Below are positions 26,501 to 38,699 of a stretch of DNA of 64,000 bases, piece after piece. The number at the start of each line of letters is the position of its first letter. The first letter of the stretch is position 1. The translations under genes were made by a program, and so were the position numbers. The notes below the pieces were generated by a model. It had not been told where the DNA came from and did not search any database. It saw nothing but the letters and a program-made list of their open reading frames with translations. This DNA is from Atopsyche davidsoni (taxonomy: Eukaryota > Arthropoda > Insecta > Trichoptera > Hydrobiosidae), in contig JAILWY010000001.1 of NCBI GenBank assembly GCA_022113835.1, forward strand, positions 5,084,001 through 5,148,000, read 5' to 3'.

Positions 26501-28010
26501 CCCTACTATATATACAACCAGAGTAAAACAAACTTAAACCAAACTACATCTCAGAGTTGACAAGATTGTGTTTCCATCGCAGGTTATGTGATGGAGAGTT
26601 GAGATAGAAGCTGCTGATTTCGGTTTTGAATCGGTATGATGGTCGCAAGATTGGGGTGAGCTCACTCCACCGGATATCGGAGATAAGTTGCACTGAGAAC
26701 TGATGTTACAAAGTAAATAGGCGCATTTTTGGAAAGAATCTTATTTGATATTTGTGCTTGAAGGATGGGCGGCTTCTCTATCGGGTGCCTTGAAATATTT
26801 ATGGTAATTTAAAGACAATATTTTGAATCAAAGCACTAAAGATATATCAACATTTAGTCCAGGATTTAAATAATTTAAAAAAATATATTTACATGAATTG
26901 GTACGTATACTTTTGGTTACATGTACGTGTACTATTAAACATCGTTTTTTTTATGTTACATCAATTTGTTTTAAAAAAAAAACGTTCCGTTATAATTTTT
27001 AATTATTATATCAGTTCCGTTATTTTTTAATTTTTCAACCCTGCTTCTGAAAAAAATCATGCGCGGCTTCTTTGGGGGAGCCTGGGGGTAGATAGAACAG
27101 ATTATTCGGCACTATTATAAATTTCCAATCTGTGATTAGTGATTACCGGCGGGGTAATGCGCCCCATCCTGCCCGCCTGGCGCCGCCCCTGTCTCAGAGC
27201 ACCACCGCCTCCTCACAAATCTCAAACAAACTTGTAACACCTTCCTGTAAAATACCCCTCGATGGAATTTATTGGGGTTACTAAAGCGGAATCTGATGAT
27301 TTGATGCTGTTTTATTTTTAATATATATATATTTTTTACTTTTTGTAATATTTTGTATAAGTATTGATAATTTCATTGTTAGTCTGCATACGGATCATTT
27401 GGATTATTGTAAACATTATAAGGTTGTTTTATTTAATTTTTATTACATTTTGAAGACTTCAACGATAACATTGATTTTTCGATAGAATTTTCACTTTTTT
27501 TTAAATTCAATTCGATGATATAGAAACACTGCGTACTCCGAACAATTAATTTGTAATTAATTATACAAAATATAAAGTTTTTTTTTTTGGGAAATATTTT
27601 AAATTTTTATGTCTATCATGTATTATATCAAACATGAAATTTTGCAAAGTGAAACTAGATTTGAATAATTTTTACGAATAACTGTTGGATGCAAAAATAT
27701 TCATTCTAGCATTATTTTCAATCTCAGTATTTTATTATCTTTTCTATTTTATAATCTAACAAAAAATCATGACTACTTAATTAAACAAATTATACAAAAA
27801 TATATATTTGTATGTGCAAAACTAAAGTGCTTAGCCACATACATTAGTTTGAGTCACTATATTTTGGTAATTGTATAAATTATCTATTTACACATTGTTA
27901 AAAAAATAATTGCTGTTAATTATCCCTATCGTCGTTTAAATACAAATGCATAACTTGAAGTGTTTTTTTTTTTTTTTTGTACAAAGTGATCCAAGCGCCA
28001 AACTAAACGA
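20570..28010. other. Long AT-rich non-coding stretch
   Basis: No supported gene. GC-richer patches at 22490-22700, 24650-24840, 25260-25390 and 27060-27250 were read on both strands without a recognisable domain. The last holds GCCTGGCGCCGCCCCTG, the reverse of a hAT-like CAGGGGCGG end, but no partner end was found. Confidence 0.45.
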
Positions 28011-28019
28011 ATCCACATT

Positions 28020-28415
28020 TAATTTGTGTTAATACCGGATCATAAAACAGTCGGTTAATTATGGCCAATTTCGAAATGAGTTTTTATGCTTTATGAAACA
28101 CGCAACCAAAATGACCTCACACAACATGGCGAATAGTTAAAATACGAGTCGCTAGCGGCGCCCGCATGGCCGCGGTGCGCGAAAGCAATGGACGCCAAGA
28201 GTCCCCATAAAATAAATAATAATAATACTGATTGCTTGGTTTCCATGGTGATCCGTCAGGCAGGCCACGTGCCGAGGTCTCGCCCTTTCATTTCCAATTA
28301 GCAGACAAAATAGAAGTTGCTATTCCAAACGCCATCGCGGGGCTGTCGGGGATGCGTCCAATGGTGATTGGGATCTTATTACCTATTATTGTTGTATTGT
28401 GTTACAATTTAAATT
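28020..28415. promoter_or_regulatory. GC-rich island with homeodomain, X-box-like and E-box sites
   Basis: Contains TTAATTATGG (homeodomain type, ~28055), CCATAAAA (Hox type, ~28205), GTTTCCATGGTGAT (28239-28252, an imperfect X-box) and the E-box CACGTG (28266-28271). A 61-codon frame here has no domain. A regulatory element is a reasonable but unproven reading. Confidence 0.3.
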
Positions 28416-28419
28416 AACT

Positions 28420-31400
28420 CTGCGAACCCTTTGTCACATGGTGAAAGGATGACGTGGCGTTTGATATATTTAAACTCAGTTGGTATCTATTACATATTAC
28501 CGTATTTAATATATATGCACTTTCATACTGGGAATTTACTTTTCTTCTTAAACATTCACCTGTTTGAATAATTATTTTTAAACTTTAAAGCATCATAAAA
28601 ATATATCATTTTATTAATATTAATATCTATTTAAGTGTCAGGAAATAAGCGTTCAAGTATTATTTATCATTAACGAAGTCATAAGTAACAGCTATTCTTC
28701 ATATTTTGAACAATATTTTAAAAATCTCGTGTGTATATACAGCAAGCCTATAATTTTATTAGATCGTATATCATCTAACGAATGTATTGATTTAATAATT
28801 AAGAAGATAAATGCTGAAATATATAAGCACTGTAACTCACTTTGAGAATACAATGCACCATGTATTAAATATGATTTATTTACAATAAAAACATTTTTTT
28901 AAATATATTTAAGCTTTCAATAAAAATTTATAATACTAAAAATAGTGGTATTTGTATCGAATGCAGATTGATCACAGATTACCACGGCTCTGCGGAATAA
29001 TTCAAATAATGTATCTGCCGGTTTTTCAGCTGTATATATTTTGGCTATTGACTTCTTCTCGAGGTGGAACGCTCGAATTTACTTACAGATACACGCTCTG
29101 ATAAATTACAATTTTAATTAGTGACGTTAAATAAACAACAAATATTAATAGCCAATTGGCTAGACTTACTAATAAGCACTTTGAAATCATCTTTTTTCAT
29201 TCGCCTTTTTCGAGCTTCCCCAGACTGACGAATCCACACAAATAAAAAATCAACATAATATCTCTGCCAAAGTTTATTGAGGATAAACAAAATATAATTA
29301 TTTAGAGTAATATTGATGATATTTTGACACGTCTTTGAACTTTTTGTCAACTTGCGCTAAATTGACTTGACATTCATGGGGATCGTTGATTCTCAGATCT
29401 TTAAAAAAAGCTTTATTTATATTTTAAACTGTACCTAACATTACATAGTGACTAATTTAATACATAACAAATATTTTCTATAGATGTGGAATTTATAAAA
29501 TAAGTATAATTATTTACAAAACAAACTGTTACTAAGGTATCCTCGGTGGTCCTTCCAGCAGCACGGATGATCGTTCAATAATACGTGTATTGACACAGAC
29601 TTCCTCTTGTCGAGCAACAGAGACTCGAACCCGGGGATAACAAATAATCCGAATCCGCCAGGCTCCTCGGCCCATCGATTAGAGGCTTTGTACGGCAGCC
29701 GGAGCCTCGCGACTCCATTCATACTTCCCATTCATGACGCACAGTGGAATCGCGTTTGCGGCGAATATCGGTCAATGGAGGACAAACATACAAATAGAGC
29801 TTCAAATAATGACACTCTCATTTAACCACGAAAACATGGGATATAATTATTTTTTATTTAATAAGTAACAAAGACTTAAAAGAATCTCCAAGGCATCAAC
29901 ATTTTTATATCCTAGCACGATGAATTATTTGTCTACAACATTTTATTTGAATTATTACACTGGTAACATATTTGAGTTATTTACTTTTTGAATTATTTAT
30001 TTTTAAGATAGTGACTAGTTTCGCTTACTTATGTCATCGGTATTTTCAAATGATGTTTTATAAAATATTTGATAGTGCCAACGAGATGAAATGAATATTT
30101 GGAGATAATAGCAATATTATTGTATAATTATGATTCAAACGTTAACTACGGGGAAGGGGTTTTAGATCATTCTCTCTATATGCAATGAGTTTATTTTGTA
30201 ATTTATAATAGGCACAATAATATTAACTATGTTTAAATAAATAATTTTATGTTATTAGTAATGAGCTCATTTTTAATTTGAGAAACATAATATCACTAGA
30301 GATATATATGACTGTTGTGTTCAAAAGTATTAAATCAATATATTTACACACACACATGAAATATTACTCAAAGCAATAATATTTTTAAAAAAATAATTGT
30401 AAAGGCACATGCGATGTGATAAACAAACCGCCTTCAATTGAAATGAAGCAGGTGTGAGCCAAATAACATCAGTTTGGAATTTACCTTTCGGGATGGAGAT
30501 CGAATCTGAAAAAAAGCTCACGGCCTAATCACTGAGTCAACAATGCCTTGATAGCCGTGATTAATGATTAATGATCAATATGCTTTGTTATGATAATCCA
30601 TGGAGAATATCGTCCTAGAATGTCTGCTGTGAGGCTGGTCACCCTATACGCGGTGAAAAGCTTAATACTTGTCGGTCCCCGAAAGACTTGTATGTCTTTA
30701 CACCGGGTATGTCTTCACATGTCTGAAGGACTAATCTGCCGGTAGCAATTGAAGCTTTGGGTTCCCAGCGGAGGTGGTCCGCGAGGCTCTGGCGTCTGGG
30801 AGGCTTTTTTGTAGAAAAAAAAATGCTCAGTGAATCAAATAATGAGATGCTGGTGGGATAGTTGGTGAATCGTATGAATTTCTATAAATAGCAGAAGTAA
30901 TTTGAAATTCATATTATGTTTGTTATTTTTGAAAACTTAATAATCTATTTATGTTTTCAAAGCTTGTTTGTTGTTCAAGTATTTTTTTTTTTCACTTCTT
31001 GAATTGAATTATGAATTGACATGTTTTTTTTTGCGTGAACATAACATGCGTTACATGAAACAGGTTTCTTTGGAGAATTGGTGGGTTCCTCTCAAAAAAT
31101 ATAATTTGTAAAATTATTTAATACTATATTACCTCTACTATAATATAATAATACATTTAACAGATTTTTTGTAACTCCTACTGATAATAAATGTAATTAG
31201 CTTATAAATTTAATAGTGTTAAATCAAAACAAATATCAGATAAGCGAAAGTTAAGAAAATTATATGTCTAATTAGTGTTATCAACGATATTTCCCTAAAA
31301 TTGAGCAAATATTCTTTACAATAAATACTAGCCAGTTTTAATCATATCGACACAATTTTCCGTGAAAAATAAATAAATATATTTTTTGTTAAATGGTTAT

Positions 31401-31650
31401 TTTTTATTTAAATTCGAATCTTCCCAAATCACACGTCCCCAGCCTGAGAACATGCATGAATGAGAAGGATCTACTTTCATGGGGTCCTATGGGAATCGAG
31501 GGCGCAGTGGGACCTCGGAGCTGTGGCGCGTGGACCGGCAGCTGCAGCACCAGGGAACTGCCCGGGGATGGGATTTCCACGGGATTAAGATGGACCTCGA
31601 TGAAATATGCTGAAATGGTGTTGCCAACCTTTTATCTGTATTTTTATTTT
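28420..31650. other. AT-rich non-coding stretch
   Basis: No supported gene apart from a weak tRNA-like segment at 29620-29700. The GC-richer patches 30600-30800 and 31430-31600 have no recognisable domain. Confidence 0.45.
29620..29700 (-). repeat. Possible tRNA-derived SINE head
   Basis: On the minus strand a GGCCGAGGAGCCTGG stretch resembling a Pol III A box is followed ~45 nt later by GGGTTCGAGTC, close to the B box. No second copy in the window and no clear duplication, so it may be a degenerate SINE or tRNA pseudogene. Confidence 0.3.
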
Positions 31651-31653
31651 ATG

Positions 31654-31665
31654 AATCCTTACATG
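31654..31665 (+). repeat. Target-site duplication, left copy, of foldback SINE
   Basis: AATCCTTACATG is repeated exactly at 31967-31978, so everything between arrived in one insertion. Confidence 0.85.
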
Positions 31666-31966
31666 TGTCTATTTTTAGATTTAACGTCAATCAGATGCGT
31701 ATTTATTACCCATTACGGGTTTATTGTATTATTACTAATATGATTAGGCACATTAGTTCATACATAGAAGATGATTTAAAGAAACTCTCAAAAAAATATC
31801 ATCTTGATTTGTGTGGGATTTGAACCCACATCCCCTGGCGAACATAGCCGGTGTACTAACTAAATTCTCGATAAACGGAAGTGATTCTTTAGTACAAGGG
31901 TTAGTACACCGGTTTCTTTTAATCACCTTCTATGTATGAACTAATGTGCCAAATCATATTAGTAAT
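31666..31966 (+). mobile_element. Rearranged foldback SINE (tRNA-Thr family)
   Basis: A composite of the 12.5-kb SINE family inside one 12-bp duplication. In order: the SINE leader in direct orientation (31666-31730); an inverted 3' two-thirds of the SINE (31731-31860) with the B box reading GGATTTGAACC at 31816-31826 and the Thr anticodon complement at 31842-31844; ~20 bp of linker; then a direct copy (31881-31966) that starts at GTGATT. This last copy jumps from the CCGG of the anticodon arm (31909-31912) to the tail, losing ~60 nt. The outer ~49 bp (31731-31780 and 31918-31966) are therefore inverted repeats. Because a single duplication encloses all parts, the rearrangement happened before or during integration, for example by template switching or twin priming. 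Confidence 0.85.
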
Positions 31967-31978
31967 AATCCTTACATG
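31967..31978 (+). repeat. Target-site duplication, right copy, of foldback SINE
   Basis: Exact repeat of 31654-31665. Confidence 0.85.
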
Positions 31979-31979
31979 C

Positions 31980-34900
31980 GTAATTTATTTGATTGTCTTT
32001 TTTACGAATCAGAAGTTTAAGTCATTGGTGAGCTTAGATTTATGTGAAAATATGATATCATCATTTACTAGAGTAAATCTATGTAAACTCAATTTTTGAA
32101 TATTAATTTTAGCATTGATGTAATCGTTTAAGATAATCACACTGCAATACAGTTGTATATATATATATATATAAACAATGATTTATGTCTCCCCATAAGA
32201 AAGTTGCAGAGTTGAAAAACTAGACGTCTTTTTAACAATTACATAATCTATGAAAATATATAATTATATATAAAATATTTTTTGTAATCAAGAAAGGTTG
32301 GCGATTGTTTTTAAGCTCTACTTAGCAAATAATACAATCAAAGTCCTAGAAAAGACACCTCCAGGCCCCCCGACAGCCATGCACCGCAAGTGCACATCCC
32401 TTACGAGTCGGGGTTGCAATGCGCATTGTTGTCTGTGCGCAGGTCGTTGTGCGTGGGCCTCAAAGGACCTACCCGCATTGATCCTGTCATTAGGTGTTTG
32501 GTACACGGAGAAAAAATAGCGAAAAAACTCCAACATTAACGGAAATCACATTCCGATGAAATATCTCATAGGAAAATCCGTCCGCTACTGTGGAATCTGG
32601 AGCATTTTGTTGTAGTTTTTTTTTTGTGTAATTGAAGATGAATGAGTACTGATTTTGGATTTTTTACATTGAATTTATTGAATACAGTTGTGAATGAATA
32701 TATCGCCATTATAGTAGTTTTTTTTTTAAAATACTCCAGGTATTTTTGGTATATTTTAAATATACCCAAAATGAAGTTAAAAAAGTATGTCGATATATCT
32801 GTTGTTCAATATCTGACATCCATTATGTAAAGTGTATTTATTATTTTATTTTTTTAATGTTTAAATATATCAATTATAGATTAAAGTGTAGTTTAGTACC
32901 CTAAAGTACATCTTAGATAACTAAGATGGGTCATGATATTAACAATAGCGTTTACTTAGATAATACAGTAAAATTACAATGGTTTATTTATACCTTTGTG
33001 GGTGTGACGTTACTATTAATGTAAGTAAATGTAAGTTGTAAGGATGTCAACATATACAAACGTAGTCCCTTTGCGTGCAAGAACAATGCAAATACCAGAC
33101 ATTTCAACTGGCATGGAGTGCACAGGACAATGATGGTGTTCAGAGGTGTGCGGAAAGGGTACTCCGAATCCGCGATGCTCGGCGGGCGCACGCACGCGCT
33201 GCCTTCCTGAAACTGCAGCGCATTCCTCATTTCTTCATTCATAGATCCTGAACTGCGATGCCAAGAGAGAAGAGGGACTTTCAGACTAAAGATAAAAAAT
33301 TTAAAGTATTAGAAAAATAAAAGCATTATTGACCAAATTGCATGAATTTTACAGCGATTGCATTTGCATGTAATTTTGCTGACAAGTAGGAATTTAAATA
33401 GGGAGTTCATAATCAAGAATCAATAGTCTGATCATTGACCGTACAAGTCAATAATAATATCGAGGGTTAAAATTTTATTATGTAAAATTAATATTCAATA
33501 AATATAATGAACAACAGACACAGATTGGGATCTTCGAGCAGAATAAAAAAAAACGATGCCAGCTTAAACTGCTTCTTTAATAGGTAGAATAAAATATAAA
33601 ATTTGACAGCAAAATACTATGTTATTAAATAATATTACTTCACATACTCATCGAAATATAGATTTTGTAGATTATTATACTGAACTCGCCTGAGATGTTA
33701 CTTAAATCATTGCAACTTTTCTATGTTATAAACATTTTAATACCGAAGGTTTATTGTGAAACATTATAATGTACGCCTGTTATAAAGTCCCCTATTTAAT
33801 ATCCGTTCTTATGAAACATGGTTACTTACATTTACTTGGCAATATAATAGTGTACAAAACGAATTGTATCGTAATGTTTTACTATAACTTAGCTGCATAA
33901 TCTTACTTATACATACTATTTCAATAAATTAAACCTATATTAAAGATAAATGCACGTTTTATATTTTATTATTAACGTAAAAATAATAAAATAGACCTAT
34001 AAAAACATCTATTTTGTAGGACTTGTATAACGAAATAGACTTGTAGAATGATGTTATATAAAAAAACCATTTCTTCACTGCAACGCAGTGAACATATTAT
34101 TTATTTCTTTATGGTTTTTTAGAGTAAATAGTGTAATTGGACTCCGGATCTTTATACTTTATTAAATAAATAGATTTTACTACCAAATCGAAGAGTTTGT
34201 GCTTTATTTATCTCGTGTGAGGTATTTAGCAATTCACCATCACTTTTAGTATTTAACATGTTTGCTAAATGTTTTCAAGATTTTTTGACTACATGCTTGC
34301 GATTCATTGTGGTTTTTGCTGCCAGGCAAAGGGTAAGTAGGACAATACGTTCCTTGAGTTAGGACCGGAGGTTACGAGATACTGAAAAATCACGCGCGGG
34401 CGTACTGTCACGTACGAGAGAGCGCCTGAATTTGAATATGCCATAAAGTATAAAGCGACTTGCGTCTGCCGACCGAGGAGTTGCTGAGGAATTTTTATGA
34501 CTTCTACAAGGTCATCCTTGTTAACTATGCCAGTTGCCAGGAATCTACTGCAAAGCTCAGTTCTTTGCCTCTTGGTAAACGCTAATGAACTCTCAATTGA
34601 TTCGGAAATCCCCAAATATCTTACATTGAACATAAAATTTTATAAAAAAAACCTGCTTGAATATTATAAATCGTAGTACCATAACTCAACCATCTTCGTT
34701 TGTATAGATTATCGCTGAATATATTAAGATATTTTAATTTTGTATCACTTATATATTAGAGTTTTATATCATGAATACACAAAAGTAATAAACCCATAAC
34801 TTTGTTGACTTTAGTTTTATTTGTTCTTAGGTGTAGTGCTTCTTTGTGCTTTAGTCTTGCGATACTTCGATACACCTCTCTGAGAAAGCGTAGTCAGTAA

Positions 34901-37680
34901 GTAGCATAGCAGTTTAAAACCTCATTCCGTCGTCTGTATTGGTATTTTCAGGAAGTTTTAGAGCTTCAGTCGCCTCCGTGACAAAACAAACATCCTTTTA
35001 CTTCGGTTGTGCCAAGCACTATGGATTGAAAAGAGAAAGTGTGTCCCGTTATTACAAAATACTCGGCAACCGCCTTCGAGCATTAACTTTATTTATTAAC
35101 TAACCAAAAATTACCAGTATATTTTTGGTGTATTTATTATCCACAGGTAGATGAATGTGTCTTCTAAGCAAATGTAGATGTGAGTGAATAGATCGCATTC
35201 ATTCGTATGGTTGGTAGAACTGTAGGCGCCGTCACATCCTCTCTATAAATAATTCAAATATTAGGTCCTCCGGCGTGCCGTGAGCAAACAGCTCGGCTCT
35301 CATGGCTGACACAAGGAATGAGTCCTTGCCTTCATCATATCTTAAAGGACATTTGTTAAATATTGAATACAGAGTCGAAATATACCTTCACCAAAAAAAT
35401 AAAAAATAATTTTTTCTTTGATATTAAAAAGTAAAAATATATACATTGACACCAACACTGTAATGCAGTGATTTGCTTACACTGTCATATTTAGTGTTTT
35501 TATATATTTTTAGACGTAATATATAGGTAGATCCAATTCGGTATTAATAAATTTTATTCTATGAGAAGTCACAAGCAGATGATATAGGGAGCAAGTCATT
35601 CCAAGTAATTAATAACTATTGCTTGAGTACAGAACAGAACAATCCTATAAAACATGCACCATGAAAGGTGTTTTTATTATCTTTAAAACTAGAGACAAAT
35701 AAGGTATTTTTTTGAAAATACTTATGTCTTAGGCCTAATTAAAGCCATCAACTTTTAAATCGGTATTCGCAGAAACACGAGGCGGCTTGAAGCTAATCAA
35801 ATAAAATATTGTATAGAAATGAGAAGTCGAGCTACAGATCCCGCTCTGGGTATTTAAATAATTTTGCATTGTATGATTTATCTAAAATCATTATTTAAAA
35901 AAATAAATGAACTGGGACTTGTGGAATATTTTTCCAAATAATAATATATCACAAAATTTGTTTTATGATCAATTAAAAAAAAACTACGAACATTTTAGTC
36001 CTAGTTCGTGACTGCTCTTGCGCTAGGAGAGTGACAGGGACAAGAAGATATTCAGTAACACTACTCAGCGAATGGTATGAATATTAATTCTTCCATGTGC
36101 AAGATAAAAATGTTAATAATTTTTGTAAGAATATAATATCCATTATATCCTTGAAAATGTGTACCTTTACTACTAGGACCGGATTTTAAATACTCAAAGC
36201 CATGTCTAGAATATAAACATACTGATATAATAAAATATTTTTATCAATTAATTAAAATATTCATAAAACATTTTCTAAGCATATTTTGTTACCTCGTAGT
36301 CTATAAAAGTGTTTGATTTATAAAATAACATAAAAAGTAAATTCACAAGATACATTTTTTAATAATATTATATTATATAACATTATAAATATACCGTGTA
36401 ATAAATGTTAAAAAAACAAGGAGATGTTTTGATTGATGTTGTATCGCTAATACATTTACACTATTATTATAAGTTGTGTATGAAAAGTAACTTATAATAT
36501 TATTGTATATATTTATACCTTCATGTTATTGATGCTGCTCGAACTTATAAATATAAACCGGCAGGACTTTATGCTAAAGTGATTATGTAGGCATTATGTT
36601 GTAATGTTGATTGACAAGATCATTATGTAAAAATAAATATGAAATATAATAAAACATAATTTAAAGCAAAGGATAAAATAATTAGGTGTCTTGCACTTTT
36701 CATGCTTTTATTAAAAAGTAATGCGATGGCATTGATTTATTATTTTTTGTATAGTATAATAAATCGTGTAATTATATTAACAGGTGAGACTGGCACCTCA
36801 AGGTAGAATCCATATACTATTTTTTGGGGTAAAGGTTATATTGCAATGCAAATATTGGGTCTAATTGAGTATAATTGAAAAAATAAATTTGAAGGTTGTT
36901 AATATGAAGTCGCAGGTTGAAAGGAAAATAAGCAATAAGAAGTAATACAGCTACAAAATTTGGATTTATTTTTACAAAGCTCTATTAATAAAGCACATAT
37001 TTTTGATACTTAGAGAATACCACGATATTTGTATTCTGTTTTCCATAGCAGTGCTTTGCTTAACTTGCATGTCTTTGAGTGAATTTCGTACTGTCTACAT
37101 GAGAGTATTCGTCGATTAAGGAATATTTTATGTTGTAAATTGTTAAATACTTCAACGAAGAATGTTACATAAAAAAAAAAAAACTTAAGTTCATGCAATA
37201 ATGTAACAAAATTAAAAAAAATCTCATTGCAAGTGATCTAATCATTTTATAAACATGGACGTAGAGCACAACGTTCATAGGAGTATATACTCAGTGTAAA
37301 TAGTTTTTTTTAGTCCACTTCCATATCTTAATAATTCAAATACAAGTCCTTTTTTATAAATAAATACTCTTATAAAAAATACTTAAAGGATTCAGTGTGC
37401 TGACAGAATTTCTGGGGTAAACATTTGTTTCGATGCTCGTGAGAATGTTTCTCCTGCGATGGGCTAATGAGAAGACATCCCTCCATAATTGACGCTCTGT
37501 ATAAGATAATCTAACTCGATTACGGGTAGTGAGAAGAACATTGTTTACTTAGGGTTTGTTAGCAGTTTCCTGTATTTACTTCCTACAAGATTTTTAACCA
37601 TGGTAAATAAACAAACCCTGCTTTTAATAATTCAATTAAAAATTACCATGTTGAGGGACACGGCATTTGATTCGTGAAGA
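31980..37680. other. AT-rich non-coding stretch
   Basis: Nothing firm. A (TA)n run is at 32156-32172; GC-richer patches are at 32360-32480 and 33060-33250. A 109-codon minus frame at 34304-34633 and an ATG-less 61-codon plus frame at 34918-35100 (after a TTTTCAG acceptor-like site) look somewhat protein-like but match nothing I know. Confidence 0.45.
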
Positions 37681-37690
37681 TCCATTATTA

Positions 37691-37911
37691 TAATGATAAA
37701 AGTACCTTTGTATTTTGTCTTCACTTTGAGTTTATTAAAATTATTTGCATTACTAGTTTCGACCCAATATACTGGGTCATCATCAGATGCTTAAATAAAC
37801 TGTTTAGTTAAGCATCTGATGATGATCCAGTGTATTGGGTCGAAACTAGTAATGCAACTAATTTTAATAAATACAAAGTGAAGACAAAATACAAAGGTAC
37901 TTATATCATTA
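37691..37911. repeat. Near-perfect 104-bp-arm palindrome, MITE-like
   Basis: The left arm 37691-37794 and right arm 37808-37911 are reverse complements with only about six mismatches, around a 13-nt spacer. Each arm, read outward from the centre, contains CTGATGAT, a 6-bp stem-loop (GACCCA/TGGGTC) and GAAAC. This is the order of the conserved core of a hammerhead ribozyme, with one extra T. It may be a head-to-head dimer of a short element or a foldback MITE. The ends are TAATGATA/TATCATTA with TTA on both flanks. It encodes no protein. Confidence 0.85.
37816..37846 (+). ncRNA. Hammerhead-ribozyme-like core motif
   Basis: CTGATGA (37816-37822), one unpaired T, stem GATCCA/TGGGTC (37824-37829 with 37836-37841), then GAAAC (37842-37846). 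Hammerheads have CUGAUGA-stem II-GAAA. Penelope-like elements are known to carry them. A TAGT/ACTA stem with ATT follows and could serve as stem III plus NUH, but stem I is not convincing. Activity is doubtful. The mirrored motif lies in the left arm. Confidence 0.3.
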
Positions 37912-37914
37912 TTA

Positions 37915-38165
37915 AAATTACCTATTTTGATAATTTTATTAAAAAATGTAAAATGTTCAGTAATAATTTTTTTAATTAAATTTTTATTTATATATATAAT
38001 ACGTAATTACGCCGCTTTTATAATTTTAAATAACAACTTATGATTCTTGATAATATGATTTCTTTCTGTTGTCACTTAGGATAACATATTACATACAATA
38101 ATTAAAAAAAAAAAAACTATTAACTTACTTGATATAAAAATTAAATTAAAATTCAGCTTTTTTTT
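37915..38165. other. AT-rich spacer
   Basis: Only A/T-rich sequence without recognisable features. Confidence 0.5.
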
Positions 38166-38171
38166 ATTGTC

Positions 38172-38345
38172 TGTTATTTTATTAACAATAGTTATAGCTA
38201 TATGCTTACAAGACGGTTTGCGGGTGTTTTCTGATCAAGCGCGCAGGCTGTGGGGCTTACAAGGTATAACTCAGGTGGTAGCGCACACGGATTTCTCTTT
38301 TTTCGTTATTGAGCTCATGTATGGGAAAATATGTGTAAAAAAACT
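38172..38345 (+). repeat. Family A interspersed repeat, copy 3
   Basis: Matches copy 2 from ATTAACAATA onward through CTGATC, GCGCAGGCTGTGGGGCTTAC, CAGGTGGTAGCGCA and TTTTCGTTATTGAG. It lacks the A-rich tail and is more diverged, with an insertion near 38205-38225. Older or 3'-truncated. Confidence 0.65.
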
Positions 38346-38379
38346 GATACTTGATTTTCTTCCTTTGGCTTTTATACAT

Positions 38380-38670
38380 AATTGAATGTAGGCAGTAGCT
38401 GGCCAGCATCGGACGTCTGTGGCCATAAACATATTTCAACCCGGCGCGACGGGCGCTGGCGGCTCTGCCTGTGTGGAAAAAGCCGCGCGTTTTTATTCAC
38501 TGTTCCCTTATTTGCTCTAGTGTCTCCACATTCCAGGTTAAATGCCCGGGAACGTGTAAACACTCCCCGGGAAGAGGTGTTCCTGTTCTATATTCCAACA
38601 GCGCCAGCGGAACGGCCAGGGCCGGACGGGACCGCCGGCTCTAAAAACGAGAACCATTCAAACCTCTCGG
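38380..38670. promoter_or_regulatory. GC-rich, CpG-rich island
   Basis: Sharply GC-rich against AT-rich flanks. Contains GGCCATAAAC (Hox-type), ACATTCCA (TEAD-type) and CCCGGGAA palindromic blocks (~38547 and ~38566). Overlapping short frames on both strands show no domain. Putative enhancer. Confidence 0.3.
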
Positions 38671-38699
38671 CTCGCTTGGTTAAAAAAATCACGTATGCG

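Noticed and set aside
27167..27192. hAT end (reverse of CAGGGGCGGCGCCAGG)
   Set aside because: No partner end or duplication could be seen; kept only as a remark.
34304..34633. 109-codon minus-strand frame as a gene
   Set aside because: No domain recognised and no convincing splice signals; cannot be told from chance.
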